From Candidatus Saccharibacteria bacterium oral taxon 488 (GTDB taxonomy: Bacteria; Patescibacteriota; Saccharimonadia; Saccharimonadales; Saccharimonadaceae): a DNA stretch of 64,000 nucleotides. How positions within the stretch are numbered: position 1 is the stretch's first letter; the number at the start of each line of letters is the position of its first letter. The stretch spans positions 620,001-684,000 of the forward strand of contig CP047920.1 of the NCBI GenBank assembly GCA_010202645.1, read 5' to 3'. The notes below the pieces were generated by a model. That model was not told the DNA's origin. It searched no databases and saw only the letters and a list, made by a program, of their open reading frames with translations. The translations under genes and the position numbers were made by a program. Below, one piece after another: positions 35,751-44,278 of the stretch.

Positions 35751-36416
35751 CTATGGACACGAGGCGCCGGCAGTGCCATTAACAGCAACATTGATTGACT
35801 TGATGAGGCGCTGGCTGGAGTACTGGATATTTTCACCAGCAACGGTTTTAGTCACCCCGAGGCTGACCTTAAGCGTACCGTCGTTAATCTTGCAAACATT
35901 GAAATTGAGCACCGTACTGGTGTCGATGATTGTCTCGACCGCCCCATCCAGCTGCCAGATACGATCACTGGCACTCGGGCATGAGCCATCGTACATCGTC
36001 TTGCGCTTGAGCTCCGAGCCGCTCTGGAAATACTCAGTGGTATAGGTCTTGGCATCAGCGATAGCAACCGCTCCCCACGCCACACCGCAATCGCTTTTTT
36101 GGATCAGACGCCGCGTCGAGCTGTAGGGGTTGTCGCTGGTGGCGAGGCTATGCATACGCACGTATGACGAGGTTGTTCCCTCAAGCGTAGTGCTAAGCCG
36201 CACGTCTGCCTCAATCCGATCAAGTGCCGTTAGCACATCGCTCTGTAGCTGTGACCTGGCACTAGTGATCATTGATGAGCCAGTAAGGTTGATAATTAGG
36301 CCGATGATACCCGCCAGTACCAAGATAATGACTGGCGCAATCGCCAAGATCTCGATCAGCGTAAAACCTTGGCTGTGTTGTCGCCGGTTAGAATTAGCCC
36401 GAAATATACGTCGCAT
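35751..36416 (-). CDS. Prepilin-like protein (PilW/GspJ type)
   Basis: 221 aa. A long basic leader (RRIFRANSNRRQHSQG) is cut before FTLIEI, with Glu5 present, then a hydrophobic helix containing a Pro (LAIAPVIILVLAGIIGLII). The globular part has Cys residues (KSDCGVAWG, GSCPSAS, NVCKINDG, ASCP). Likely a minor pilin at the pilus tip. AGGAGGT precedes ATG 36416, and the start overlaps the upstream gene by 23 bases. Last of a three-gene set. Confidence 0.82.
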   Translation of the reverse strand: MRRIFRANSNRRQHSQGFTLIEILAIAPVIILVLAGIIGLIINLTGSSMITSARSQLQSDVLTALDRIEADVRLSTTLEGTTSSYVRMHSLATSDNPYSSTRRLIQKSDCGVAWGAVAIADAKTYTTEYFQSGSELKRKTMYDGSCPSASDRIWQLDGAVETIIDTSTVLNFNVCKINDGTLKVSLGVTKTVAGENIQYSSQRLIKSINVAVNGTAGASCP

Positions 36417-36807
36417 GCACCACCTCCTGCGCTGGCGTTCCATAAGTAATAATCACTGCGACGCGAATCACTGCGACGCTGTTTGGCACTTTACAATATT
36501 CGACTCGAGCACGTACTGGATCCGGCAATGTTGGCGTGGTCGGTGGTGTCACGTGTTCAGTCTTGACCGCACCGCTGCCACAAACTTCAGACACCGTTTT
36601 GTACAGGCCGCGTTCACGCAGAATGCTGTATCCGATACTAGCGGCCTCCGACGTACGGCGAGCCTCAGTATTGCGCGCCAACACCGCCCCATACAGTTGG
36701 TAGCCGCTCATTATAAAGATCCCGGCGATAATTAAGGTGATCATCAATTCGACAACGGTGAAACCGCCCGCATGCTTTAGAGACGTTTGCTGTTGAGTAC
36801 TTGCCAT
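36394..36807 (-). CDS. Prepilin-like minor pilin
   Basis: 137 aa. Leader ASTQQQTSLKHAGG, then FTVVELMITLIIAGIFIMSGY with Glu5. A short C-terminal domain has a Cys pair (SEVCGSG, VEYCKVP). It overlaps both neighbours (31 bases with the upstream start region and 23 with the downstream one), so the three are translationally coupled. Fits GspI/PilV-like minor pilins in position and size; exact subclass uncertain. Confidence 0.8.
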   Translation of the reverse strand: MASTQQQTSLKHAGGFTVVELMITLIIAGIFIMSGYQLYGAVLARNTEARRTSEAASIGYSILRERGLYKTVSEVCGSGAVKTEHVTPPTTPTLPDPVRARVEYCKVPNSVAVIRVAVIITYGTPAQEVVHATYISG

Positions 36808-37364
36808 TTACCCGGCTCCTTTGTTTCTAAATGATAAAAAATCGTATAGCGCCGACAGGCCGTACCTATCTCGTCACACACGCCACCGTAAACCCCAGCA
36901 ATGTAGACGTACGCACCGTTCGGATAATTAGTAATCTTGGTGTTTTCGTAATCATCCTTCTTGGCAAACAGCTGACCCACGTTAGCGATCGGATTGACAC
37001 CGAATGTACCGTTAATCGCCGAAATAAGGCGTTCTCGATCCAGTGGGCCGGTCTTGGCGGCACCACCCAGTTCGTCAAACGCCGCTGCAAACTGCGCCGC
37101 AGTCATCTTGCCAGCACCGCTGGCGCCAGAAACATACGCCGGATAGCCGCCAGCAGGCTTGATGACGTTACCGGCACTGTCGCGAATTTCCCGTGGATAG
37201 ACGCTCTCGAGATAGTTCTGCAAGGCTAGTACATCGGCCTCACGCTCCTTATCGCGTGCCGCCGCCTGATAATTACGAAAACTCAATGTTGCGAGCACCA
37301 GTAGAATTGCCATGACAGCAATAGCAATGATCAGCTCGACTAGCGTAAACCCCCGTCCCTTCAT
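36777..37364 (-). CDS. Prepilin-like protein (PilA/GspG/GspH type)
   Basis: 195 aa. Very short leader KGRG before FTLVELIIAIAVMAILLVLATLSF, Glu5 present. Then an alpha-helical spine (ARDKEREADVLALQNYLESVYP) and a beta domain with a Cys pair (GVCDEIGTACRRY). ATG 37364 is preceded by GATGGGGGT; the open frame runs to 37415 and overlaps murB's end. First of the trio, 47 bases after murB, so it may share murB's transcript. Confidence 0.82.
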   Translation of the reverse strand: MKGRGFTLVELIIAIAVMAILLVLATLSFRNYQAAARDKEREADVLALQNYLESVYPREIRDSAGNVIKPAGGYPAYVSGASGAGKMTAAQFAAAFDELGGAAKTGPLDRERLISAINGTFGVNPIANVGQLFAKKDDYENTKITNYPNGAYVYIAGVYGGVCDEIGTACRRYTIFYHLETKEPGKWQVLNSKRL

Positions 37365-37411
37365 ACCCCCATCATACTCGGAAATATGCATAAGCGCAAG
37401 CGTTTTGGCGC

Positions 37412-38431
37412 TCAAATTTCCAACGGTTCTTGCTGGATCTGGATGTGGAACTTATCGTAGACTGACTGGATGATGGTGTCACGTGCCGCCGCCAGATCGT
37501 GGTAGCTGGTCGCCGACTCATTGATCAATACCAGCGCGTTCTTGTCGTGCACCCGCATGCCGTGAAGCAATGCCCCCTTGAGCCCAGCCTGCTCGATCAA
37601 CCAGCCCGTTGGCACCTTGTGTCGGCCGTCCGGCATATCATAGGATGGGGCATCTGGATACCGTTCACGAAGTTCATTCAGTTGCCATGATTCGATCAGC
37701 GCGTTCTTGAAGAATGAGCCAGCATTAGGTCGCTCGGTCGGATCAGGTAACTTATCAAACCGAATCGCCATCACCGCGTCGCGGATCACCTGCGGCGTAA
37801 AGGTCGTGATATTCATGTTGGTCAAATACCGCTGGAGGCCGGCGTAAAATGGCGGTTTTGGCGCTGCGTGATGGAGCTTGATGGTAATTGAGAGAATGCA
37901 GTAGCGGCCGCTCGCCTCACCACGAAAAATACTATGCCGATATGAAAACCCGCATTCCGCTGCGCCTAAGGTCACCACCCGGTCAGTCAGTGAGTCGTAC
38001 GCCTCTAGCTCAGTGAGCACATCAGCAACTTCCTGGCCATACGCACCGACATTTTGCACCGGCGCAGCGCCGGCTGTACCAGGGATGGCCGACATCGCCT
38101 CAATGCCGCTCAGGCCCATGGTAACTGTACGCTTAACCACCTCATCCCATATTTCACCCGCACCAACCTTGATCGTTGCCGTCTGGCCATCATCAGTCAG
38201 CACTTCAAACCCCTTGATTCGATTGAGCAGCACCGCCCCCTCAAACCCTTCGTCGCGAGCGATGACATTACTACCGCCGCCCAAGACAAAGATCGGTATA
38301 CCTTGCACCTTGGCACTTTTATATAATTCTCTCACTTCATTCACCGACGTCGCCGACGCCATAAAGCGTGCTGTGCCACCGAGCTGCATCGTCGTATACT
38401 GTTGTAACGGAATATCTGTTCGTATCTCCAT
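37412..38431 (-). CDS. murB: UDP-N-acetylenolpyruvoylglucosamine reductase
   Basis: FAD enzyme that follows MurA, forming UDP-MurNAc with NADPH. 339 aa, type I length. FAD-binding: VLGGGSNVIARDEGFEGAVLLN, SGIEAMSAIPGTAGAAPVQNVGAYGQE, and a late RPNAGSFFKNALI with catalytic Ser region. The C-terminus has the ALVLINE loop with Glu. TATAAT (38444-38439) ends 7 bases before ATG 38431, so I discard the longer open frame to 38491. Leads into the prepilin trio. Confidence 0.95.
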   Translation of the reverse strand: MEIRTDIPLQQYTTMQLGGTARFMASATSVNEVRELYKSAKVQGIPIFVLGGGSNVIARDEGFEGAVLLNRIKGFEVLTDDGQTATIKVGAGEIWDEVVKRTVTMGLSGIEAMSAIPGTAGAAPVQNVGAYGQEVADVLTELEAYDSLTDRVVTLGAAECGFSYRHSIFRGEASGRYCILSITIKLHHAAPKPPFYAGLQRYLTNMNITTFTPQVIRDAVMAIRFDKLPDPTERPNAGSFFKNALIESWQLNELRERYPDAPSYDMPDGRHKVPTGWLIEQAGLKGALLHGMRVHDKNALVLINESATSYHDLAAARDTIIQSVYDKFHIQIQQEPLEI

Positions 38432-38487
38432 GTGATACATTATATCATTTCTATTTAGGCGCGGTGCGTGGTATAATACCCTCGTGT

Positions 38488-38564
38488 GCACCCGTAGCTC
38501 AGTGGATTAGAGTACTTGGCTTCGAACCAAGGGGTCGCAAGTTCGAATCTTGCCGGGTGTACCA
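38488..38564 (+). tRNA. tRNA-Arg (TCG)
   Basis: Acceptor GCACCCG/CGGGTGT with a G-U first pair, anticodon arm CTTGG-CTTCGAA-CCAAG, anticodon TCG, encoded CCA. TATAAT at 38472-38477 is the -10. Confidence 0.94.
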
Positions 38565-38614
38565 TGAATTTCGCGCTTTTCCACCGGACCTTTTCCTATC
38601 AGCGCGTTAGTTAT

Positions 38615-38691
38615 GCCCCGTTAGCTCAACTGGATAGAGCGTTGGTTTCCGGTACCAAAGGTTGCAGGTTCGATTCCTGTGCGGGGTACCA
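38615..38691 (+). tRNA. tRNA-Arg (CCG)
   Basis: Acceptor GCCCCGT against GCGGGGT (wobbles at both ends), anticodon arm TTGGT-TTCCGGT-ACCAA, anticodon CCG, encoded CCA. Probably co-transcribed with tRNA-Arg (TCG) 50 bases upstream. Confidence 0.92.
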
Positions 38692-38696
38692 CTATA

Positions 38697-40085
38697 CTAG
38701 ACGATACCCTGGTCGATGACGGGGTATTTTTGTTGGAATTCCTCAGTTGTTGGCAATGCCAACTTGCCATTCGTCATATCGTTAATTGTACCTTGAAAAT
38801 GATCATACGCCTCGTGTATCGATAGACTGGGGGTGATCATCTGCGGTAATTTATGAATAAAGTCCATTGCCCATTCTATTGCTCGCATACAGATGCCTTG
38901 CTCACCTTCACCAAAACTCATCAGCGTTTCTCCGCTCAGAGACCGCATCAACTTATCATGAAATACTTTCGCTGATTGACACTTAATTTCTGCTTCGGTA
39001 ACGGTCGTGAGGCGCTCTATCGTGGCATCAAACTCGCGCCGCGATTGTCGTTGCTGTTCTTCCCGCTCTAGTCGGTCGTGTGTCTCTTTCACACCATCGA
39101 ACAGCTGCAAGAAACAGTCCGCCAAATATTCATCAGTATGACTCTCACGCGCGTCCAATTGACCATCGTTAGTTTTTATGCCCATGCTAGTACGAACTTC
39201 CAGTGCGGCTCGTTCGCGCCGTATCGCGTCATACTCTTGTTGGCACTCTTGGCACTTCTTGGCAAACATAAGGGCGTCCGAGTTATATCGCGGATCTCTA
39301 AATATAAACCGAATAATATTATTGATAGTTATTATCTGTGCATCAAATCTAAAGTTAGGGTCGACTCTGCTCGTCTCCCAAAACCACTGCAGACTAGATA
39401 CCACCGGTGACGGCTTGCTCGCTCGCGCCTTGTCAATAAGGTCGAGGTTAATGGTAATGTTGTCGGGGCGTTCATGTATTACCCGACTAAGTTGTTCTAC
39501 CTGCCCCTCAAGCCATTTTCTTTCAGTCAGTCGAAAACCAATCGACCCAGCCGCACCACCCACAACAGTCCCAGCTGTCGTCAGAAATGGCTCGCCAGAA
39601 CCTAGCCATGACATACCTCCACCAGCGACAAAGCCGCCAAATCCGAGAGCACCCATATCCCGTAGTGTTAGCCTAGTATGTCGATCTTCCCGAGCTATAT
39701 CTTCAAGTTGCTCGACGATATTCACGAGCATAGGATCTTGGCATATGGTAACAAAGCCCTGGCTGGAGATGCGGCCGTTATATTCAACCCTCTCAGACCC
39801 GGGGAGATCAAGAAAACACCCCCCTACAATTACCCCGTCCGCGATAACAAAACAGGAGTCCTGCACCTCTCTTGAAAGCTTCGGGTCAACCAATTCTCCA
39901 TCCTCTAGCACCTTAATAGGTGTTAATATCTCCACACCCCCTCGCGGTATGGCACGACGTGTCCGCTGGGTTAGTTGCCCACTTTCATCAATAAAACCAC
40001 CCTCCACAAGCCCCTCAATTGAATGAGGTGACTGCTTTTTAATCTCATTTCCACGACCGGGAAACTCCATACTACTCTTAGCCAC
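38697..40085 (-). CDS. Large protein of unknown function with glycine-rich segment and coiled coil
   Basis: 462 aa, not recognised. About 190-240 is a Gly/Ala-rich stretch (MGALGFGGFVAGGGMSWLG, TTAGTVVGGAAGSIGF) like glycine-zipper membrane-active segments. About 300-400 is Glu/Arg-rich and likely coiled coil (QQEYDAIRRERAALEV, HDRLEREEQQRQSRREFD). Cys pair KKCQECQQ. The open frame extends to 40490 only as antisense of the Clp-type gene. GTG 40085 lies 6 bases after TATAAT (40097-40092), which has TTGCAA (40120-40115) at 17 bases: a leaderless GTG start. Own promoter, separate from the Clp operon. Confidence 0.7.
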   Translation of the reverse strand: MAKSSMEFPGRGNEIKKQSPHSIEGLVEGGFIDESGQLTQRTRRAIPRGGVEILTPIKVLEDGELVDPKLSREVQDSCFVIADGVIVGGCFLDLPGSERVEYNGRISSQGFVTICQDPMLVNIVEQLEDIAREDRHTRLTLRDMGALGFGGFVAGGGMSWLGSGEPFLTTAGTVVGGAAGSIGFRLTERKWLEGQVEQLSRVIHERPDNITINLDLIDKARASKPSPVVSSLQWFWETSRVDPNFRFDAQIITINNIIRFIFRDPRYNSDALMFAKKCQECQQEYDAIRRERAALEVRTSMGIKTNDGQLDARESHTDEYLADCFLQLFDGVKETHDRLEREEQQRQSRREFDATIERLTTVTEAEIKCQSAKVFHDKLMRSLSGETLMSFGEGEQGICMRAIEWAMDFIHKLPQMITPSLSIHEAYDHFQGTINDMTNGKLALPTTEEFQQKYPVIDQGIV

Positions 40086-40091
40086 GTGACT

Positions 40092-40120
40092 ATTATACAA
40101 TAATACAAATATACTTGCAA
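40092..40120 (-). promoter_or_regulatory. Leaderless promoter of the unknown 462-aa protein
   Basis: -35 TTGCAA, 17-base spacer, -10 TATAAT, then 6 bases to GTG 40085. It lies between this gene and the stop codon of the Clp-type gene. Confidence 0.65.
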
Positions 40121-40122
40121 CC

Positions 40123-42591
40123 CTACTGTTCAAGCGACATCGGTGGCGCGCCCGGGCCTGGGGACACCATACTGCTACCATTAGCCGCCTCGCCGACCAC
40201 CGCTCGTATCTGCTCCGCCGTGATAATCGTCGTTGAGCCCGGCGCGACGGTGCCAACCAACAATTGTTTGGCGACGGTATTCTCGACAGCTCGTTGCACC
40301 ACGCGGCGCATCGGGCGAGCACCGAGGCGCGGATCGTAGCCAGCGTCGACCAGTAATTTTTTACCCGCCTCTTCGACGGCGACTTGGATTTTTTGCGGCG
40401 CCAACGTCCGATTGATACCAGCCAAAATGAGATCGACGACCTGCAGCAACTCTTCTTTGCCCAAGGGACGAAATAGCACGATTTCATCAAAGCGGTTCAA
40501 GAATTCCGGACGAAACAGATTGGCATTAATCAGCTCGTTGATAAATGTTTGTTCGAACTGCTCCAGTTGGTAGCCACGCTCGATGTATTCGCGAATTCTC
40601 TCAGCACCAGCATTTGACGTGGCGATAATAATGGCGTCACGAAAACTAATATCGCGGTTTTTCTCGTCGCGTAAAATTCCCTCGTCCAGTAGCTGCAACA
40701 GTGTCGTGAGCACCTGCGGATGGGCCTTTTCAATTTCATCAAGCAACACCACCGAAAACGGCCGCTTCTGTACCTGGGCGGTCAGGCTCATCGGATCATT
40801 CGCCCCATCGGCGATCAGCCGCGCCACGTCCTCGGCCCGCACAAATTCGTTGAGATCCAGCCGGATTAGGTTGCCCTCGCCACCAAAATAGATATCCGCC
40901 AGCGCCTTGGACAGCTCGGTTTTACCGACACCAGTTGGTCCGAGGAACAAGAACGTGCCAATCGGCCGATCAGGGTTACGCACGCCGGCACGCGCTCGCC
41001 GGATCGCATCAGAGATGACGCTGACGGCACGCGTTTGATTGATCATGCGCTGATGGATCAAGTCTTCAAGGTTCAAGAGTTTTTCCCGTTCGTCATCAGT
41101 CGAGGCGGTCGCGATCTTGATGCCCATGGTTTTTTCGACCGCGTCATCGACCGACTGAGCTGTCACCAGACCGGACGACGCATAGTGAGCTGCCGCCTCC
41201 AGCACCTTGAGCGCCCGACCCGGCATCGCCACGTCTTGGACGTACCGCTCGCCGACGCGGTAAGCTTCAGCGATGGCTTGATACATATAGGTCACTTTAT
41301 GGCGATGTTCGAGACCAAGCAGCTGATCACGCATAATTCGCACCGTCTCCTCGGGTGACGACGGCTCGATAACGATGGTATTGAGCGCCGTCGCCAGCTG
41401 GGCGTTGCGCTGAGAAATCTGCAAATAGCGCTGACTATCCATGGTCAAGATAATTCGCAGCCTGCCCGCCTCCAAAATTGGCAGTAACAAATTACTCAGA
41501 TCAACTGAACCAACGCCCTCCTCGAAAAACAGCTGGGCATTATCGAGGCACAGAATCACATTCTTTGATAAAAATGCTTCGTTGAGAATCTGCGTCACCA
41601 GTCCTTCTAGCTCGCCCCGACCGGCTGCCGCCGAAATCAGCGATGAGGCGTCCAGTAGGAAAATCTGCCGATAGAGCAGCGACGACGGCACGGTTTTATG
41701 TCCATCAATGAGCATCTCGGCGAACGCCGCCACGACCGTACTTTTGCCAGCCCCATCAAGCCCGACCAGCGCCGCATTTTGCCGGCCGTTCGAGCCAAAA
41801 ATTGTCATCAATTGATCCAGCGCCGCCTGATGAGCGTCCAGCTGCGCGATCATCGTCCCACCCGATACCTGCAGGCTAAGGTTCTGGGCGAACCGGCTCA
41901 ATAGCGGCGTATAACCAAACGACCAGTCGCGAGCGATACCACCGGTGTGAAGCGGCTTTTGCTTGAACTGCTCAATCAACGACTTGAGGCGCTCATACCA
42001 CATGATGCCGCCCAATACATCGCGAAAATCAATTTTCAAATTCGCGAGCAAGGCATCATGATTCGGAAATTGCTCAACAATCGCCGCCGCCAACACCGCA
42101 CCTGTTACCTTCGGGCTATTGGTGTCACGCCAAATTCGCAGCGCCGATTGCCATACAGCTGGCGTATTATTGGGATCATCCGAAGCGATATTCGCCAAAA
42201 AGTTCGGTGTGAGGCCCAACCGCACCCCGAGGAATTGCCCGGCCCGCGACTGACCAACCGCCAGCGCGATCTCTTTTGGCGACGGCCGCTGGCTCAGACG
42301 ACCCAGCACATCCGCCGCCATCACATCATCAATCGTCTCCACTCGCACACTCACTGCCATCGTCTTGAGATCGCCCTGCCACCACACGCTGAGCATCGCC
42401 AATAGCCCCACGAGGCCAATCATCAACCAGCCAATCGGCCCGTGCTTGATCAATAGCCAGACACCACCCAGACCCAACGCAGCAGCGACGAGCACCACTA
42501 GCACATGCCAAATTGTACCAAACCGCGCCGTAAACCGTGCCTTTTGCGCCCGCAAGCTGTGATAGCGAAACTCCGGCCGCACCTCGTTCAT
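40123..42591 (-). CDS. Membrane-anchored ClpB/ClpC-type AAA+ ATPase
   Basis: 822 aa. N-terminal two membrane helices (IWHVLVVLVAAALGLGGVWL; GWLMIGLVGLLAMLSVWW) replace the free N-domain seen in cytosolic ClpB. A Clp-N-like region follows (about 95-190). D1 has Walker A LDGAGKST, but Walker B ends LDNAQ instead of DE, so ATP hydrolysis there may be lost. D2 is intact: GPTGVGKTE, LLDEIEKAH, arginine-finger region RPEFLNRFDE, and a C-terminal D2-small domain. Proline-rich tail. Probably unfolds membrane or surface proteins. ATG overlaps the upstream stop (ATGA). Confidence 0.88.
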   Translation of the reverse strand: MNEVRPEFRYHSLRAQKARFTARFGTIWHVLVVLVAAALGLGGVWLLIKHGPIGWLMIGLVGLLAMLSVWWQGDLKTMAVSVRVETIDDVMAADVLGRLSQRPSPKEIALAVGQSRAGQFLGVRLGLTPNFLANIASDDPNNTPAVWQSALRIWRDTNSPKVTGAVLAAAIVEQFPNHDALLANLKIDFRDVLGGIMWYERLKSLIEQFKQKPLHTGGIARDWSFGYTPLLSRFAQNLSLQVSGGTMIAQLDAHQAALDQLMTIFGSNGRQNAALVGLDGAGKSTVVAAFAEMLIDGHKTVPSSLLYRQIFLLDASSLISAAAGRGELEGLVTQILNEAFLSKNVILCLDNAQLFFEEGVGSVDLSNLLLPILEAGRLRIILTMDSQRYLQISQRNAQLATALNTIVIEPSSPEETVRIMRDQLLGLEHRHKVTYMYQAIAEAYRVGERYVQDVAMPGRALKVLEAAAHYASSGLVTAQSVDDAVEKTMGIKIATASTDDEREKLLNLEDLIHQRMINQTRAVSVISDAIRRARAGVRNPDRPIGTFLFLGPTGVGKTELSKALADIYFGGEGNLIRLDLNEFVRAEDVARLIADGANDPMSLTAQVQKRPFSVVLLDEIEKAHPQVLTTLLQLLDEGILRDEKNRDISFRDAIIIATSNAGAERIREYIERGYQLEQFEQTFINELINANLFRPEFLNRFDEIVLFRPLGKEELLQVVDLILAGINRTLAPQKIQVAVEEAGKKLLVDAGYDPRLGARPMRRVVQRAVENTVAKQLLVGTVAPGSTTIITAEQIRAVVGEAANGSSMVSPGPGAPPMSLEQ

Positions 42592-42968
42592 GCCAAAACC
42601 CTCATCTGCCACAAGATAATTCCTATCACCGGTGTTACGGGTAACAGCGCCCACACCACGATACTACCGACCGCCCACACCGCCCGCAGGCTGATAACTA
42701 CCAGCCCCGCAAACAGCACCAAAAGCCGCACCACCGCACCAACTGCCCGTGAGAACAGTCGGTCGAAAAAGGCCTGCATCTTGACAGCGAGCGGCGCCTG
42801 AGCACGAACTTGCCCTGCGGAAATTTGGCGAAATGGATCGAACAGCGTCCGCACCAACAAACCGATTGAGAAAAAATCAGCTGTCCGCAACACACCGAGA
42901 CCAACGCGCTGCATATGCCGCCGCCAACCTGCGCCATACCACCACTGGAAAATACCCACCAAAAACAT
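42588..42968 (-). CDS. Small membrane protein linked to the Clp-type ATPase
   Basis: 126 aa, unrecognised. About three hydrophobic parts (MFLVGIFQWWYG at the start; ADFFSIGLLVRTLF; a long C-terminal VRLLVLFAGLVVISLRAVWAVGSIVVWALLPVTPVIGII type region). Stop overlaps the ATPase start as ATGA, so the two are translated together and likely form one complex. TACAAT (42980-42975) ends 6 bases before ATG 42968: leaderless. Divergent from murT. Confidence 0.7.
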   Translation of the reverse strand: MFLVGIFQWWYGAGWRRHMQRVGLGVLRTADFFSIGLLVRTLFDPFRQISAGQVRAQAPLAVKMQAFFDRLFSRAVGAVVRLLVLFAGLVVISLRAVWAVGSIVVWALLPVTPVIGIILWQMRVLA

Positions 42969-42974
42969 AGTTCT

Positions 42975-43005
42975 ATTGTAGCACACTGCTTGGGCGCGGT
43001 ATAAT
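42975..43005. promoter_or_regulatory. Interleaved divergent leaderless promoters (Clp operon / murT)
   Basis: Plus: -35 TTGTAG (42976-42981), 18 bases, -10 TATAAT (43000-43005), 7 bases to murT ATG 43013. Minus: -10 TACAAT (42980-42975), 6 bases to ATG 42968. The minus -10 overlaps the plus -35. Only 44 bases separate the two start codons. Confidence 0.65.
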
Positions 43006-43012
43006 ACGAAAT

Positions 43013-44278
43013 ATGTCACGACAGATTCTCAGCACACTCATCGGCAAAACCGTCAAACAAGCTGCTCGCCTACGCGGTGGCGGCTCGGCACTCCCGGGGT
43101 TAGTTATCGAAAAGATTGATCCAGGTTTTATCGCTCGTACCCTGGCGCAAATACCGCACGGCGTGGTGGTTATCAGCGGCACGAATGGTAAGACCACTAC
43201 TACTAAAATCGTTGTTGAACTGCTCGAGGCGGCCGGCCTTAAGGTTTTTACCAATCGCACGGGTAGTAATTTCTCGCGCGGCGTAGCGGCAGCGCTGCTC
43301 GGCGAGGTAAACATGCGCGGGCGGCTGGATGCCGACATCGCGGTGCTGGAGCTTGACGAGGCCTGGGCGGTCAAGTTTGTTCAATTGGTACCACCGCGCT
43401 ACAGCCTACTGCTCAATGTCATGCGCGATCAGCTGGATCGGTTTGGCGAGATCGACACGGCAGCTGGTTTCTTAGCAAAAATCGCCCAGGCAACCACTGA
43501 TACCGTGGTGCTCAACCGCGACGACCCGCGCATCTACCGCCTGCGCCAAAACACAGCGGCAAACGTAGCGTTTTTTGGCACGACCGACCAGCTGCTGGAG
43601 CTGATGCCAACTGATGATGCGCTCAAGACCGGCCAAGCTCAGGCAAATCAGACGGCCCCAGCCGACGTGCTGCTCGCTGACATTGATAAGCAAACGGCAG
43701 CCTTTCAGATTGATGGGGCCAAGCATGCAGTGCGAATGCGGCTGAATGGCGTGTATAATCTGCTGAACGCGGCGGCAGCGCTGAGTTTGGTGCGGCAAAT
43801 TATGGGAGAGAAGGCCGAGCTAACGACACTACTGGGCGCCCTGTCAGACGTAGCACCAGCATTTGGCCGAGGTGAAACTATCGTGATCGACGGTACGCCG
43901 ATCGAACTGATTCTCGTGAAGAATCCAAGCGGCTTTCGGCTCAGCCTGCTGTCATTTACCGACAGGACGGCGGATACGATGATTGCCATCAACGATAATT
44001 ATGCTGACGGACGCGACGTTAGCTGGCTGTGGGACGTGGATGTTTCACGCCTCGAGCAGGTGGCGGTGGTCAGCGGCGTGCGCGCTCACGATATGGCATT
44101 GCGGCTGGAGTATGACGACATCACGCCAGAAATCATTGAGCCAGATTTGGCGGCGGCGCTGGAGAAATTACTAGCCCATCATCCACGCAGACCAAAACAC
44201 ATTTACTGCACCTACACAGCGATGATGCGACTGCGCAAATTATTATCAATCAAAACCGATGTGGAGGCCATCCGATGA
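43013..44278 (+). CDS. murT: Lipid II isoglutaminyl synthase, Mur-ligase subunit
   Basis: With GatD, amidates the alpha-carboxyl of D-Glu in lipid II. 421 aa. Mur ligase ATP site SGTNGKTTTTKIV near 55-67, then RTGSNFSRGV, LELDEAW, NRDDPRI, and a C-terminal DUF1727 domain (VKNPSGFRLSLLSF, NDNYADGRDVSWLWD). The zinc-ribbon Cys4 of firmicute MurT is absent; the central insert has no cysteines. Leaderless start after TATAAT. Its stop overlaps gatD (ATGA), so the two subunits are coupled. Confidence 0.93.
   Translation: MSRQILSTLIGKTVKQAARLRGGGSALPGLVIEKIDPGFIARTLAQIPHGVVVISGTNGKTTTTKIVVELLEAAGLKVFTNRTGSNFSRGVAAALLGEVNMRGRLDADIAVLELDEAWAVKFVQLVPPRYSLLLNVMRDQLDRFGEIDTAAGFLAKIAQATTDTVVLNRDDPRIYRLRQNTAANVAFFGTTDQLLELMPTDDALKTGQAQANQTAPADVLLADIDKQTAAFQIDGAKHAVRMRLNGVYNLLNAAAALSLVRQIMGEKAELTTLLGALSDVAPAFGRGETIVIDGTPIELILVKNPSGFRLSLLSFTDRTADTMIAINDNYADGRDVSWLWDVDVSRLEQVAVVSGVRAHDMALRLEYDDITPEIIEPDLAAALEKLLAHHPRRPKHIYCTYTAMMRLRKLLSIKTDVEAIR

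Noticed and set aside
39178..40026. 282-aa plus-strand ORF
   Set aside because: Antisense of the 462-aa gene, low-complexity Ser/Pro/Arg composition, no ribosome site or -10 box at its start.
40086..40490. Extension of the 462-aa protein to a 597-aa ORF
   Set aside because: That part lies in another frame of the Clp-type gene on the same strand and has no domain. The TATAAT-GTG spacing at 40085 gives a better start.
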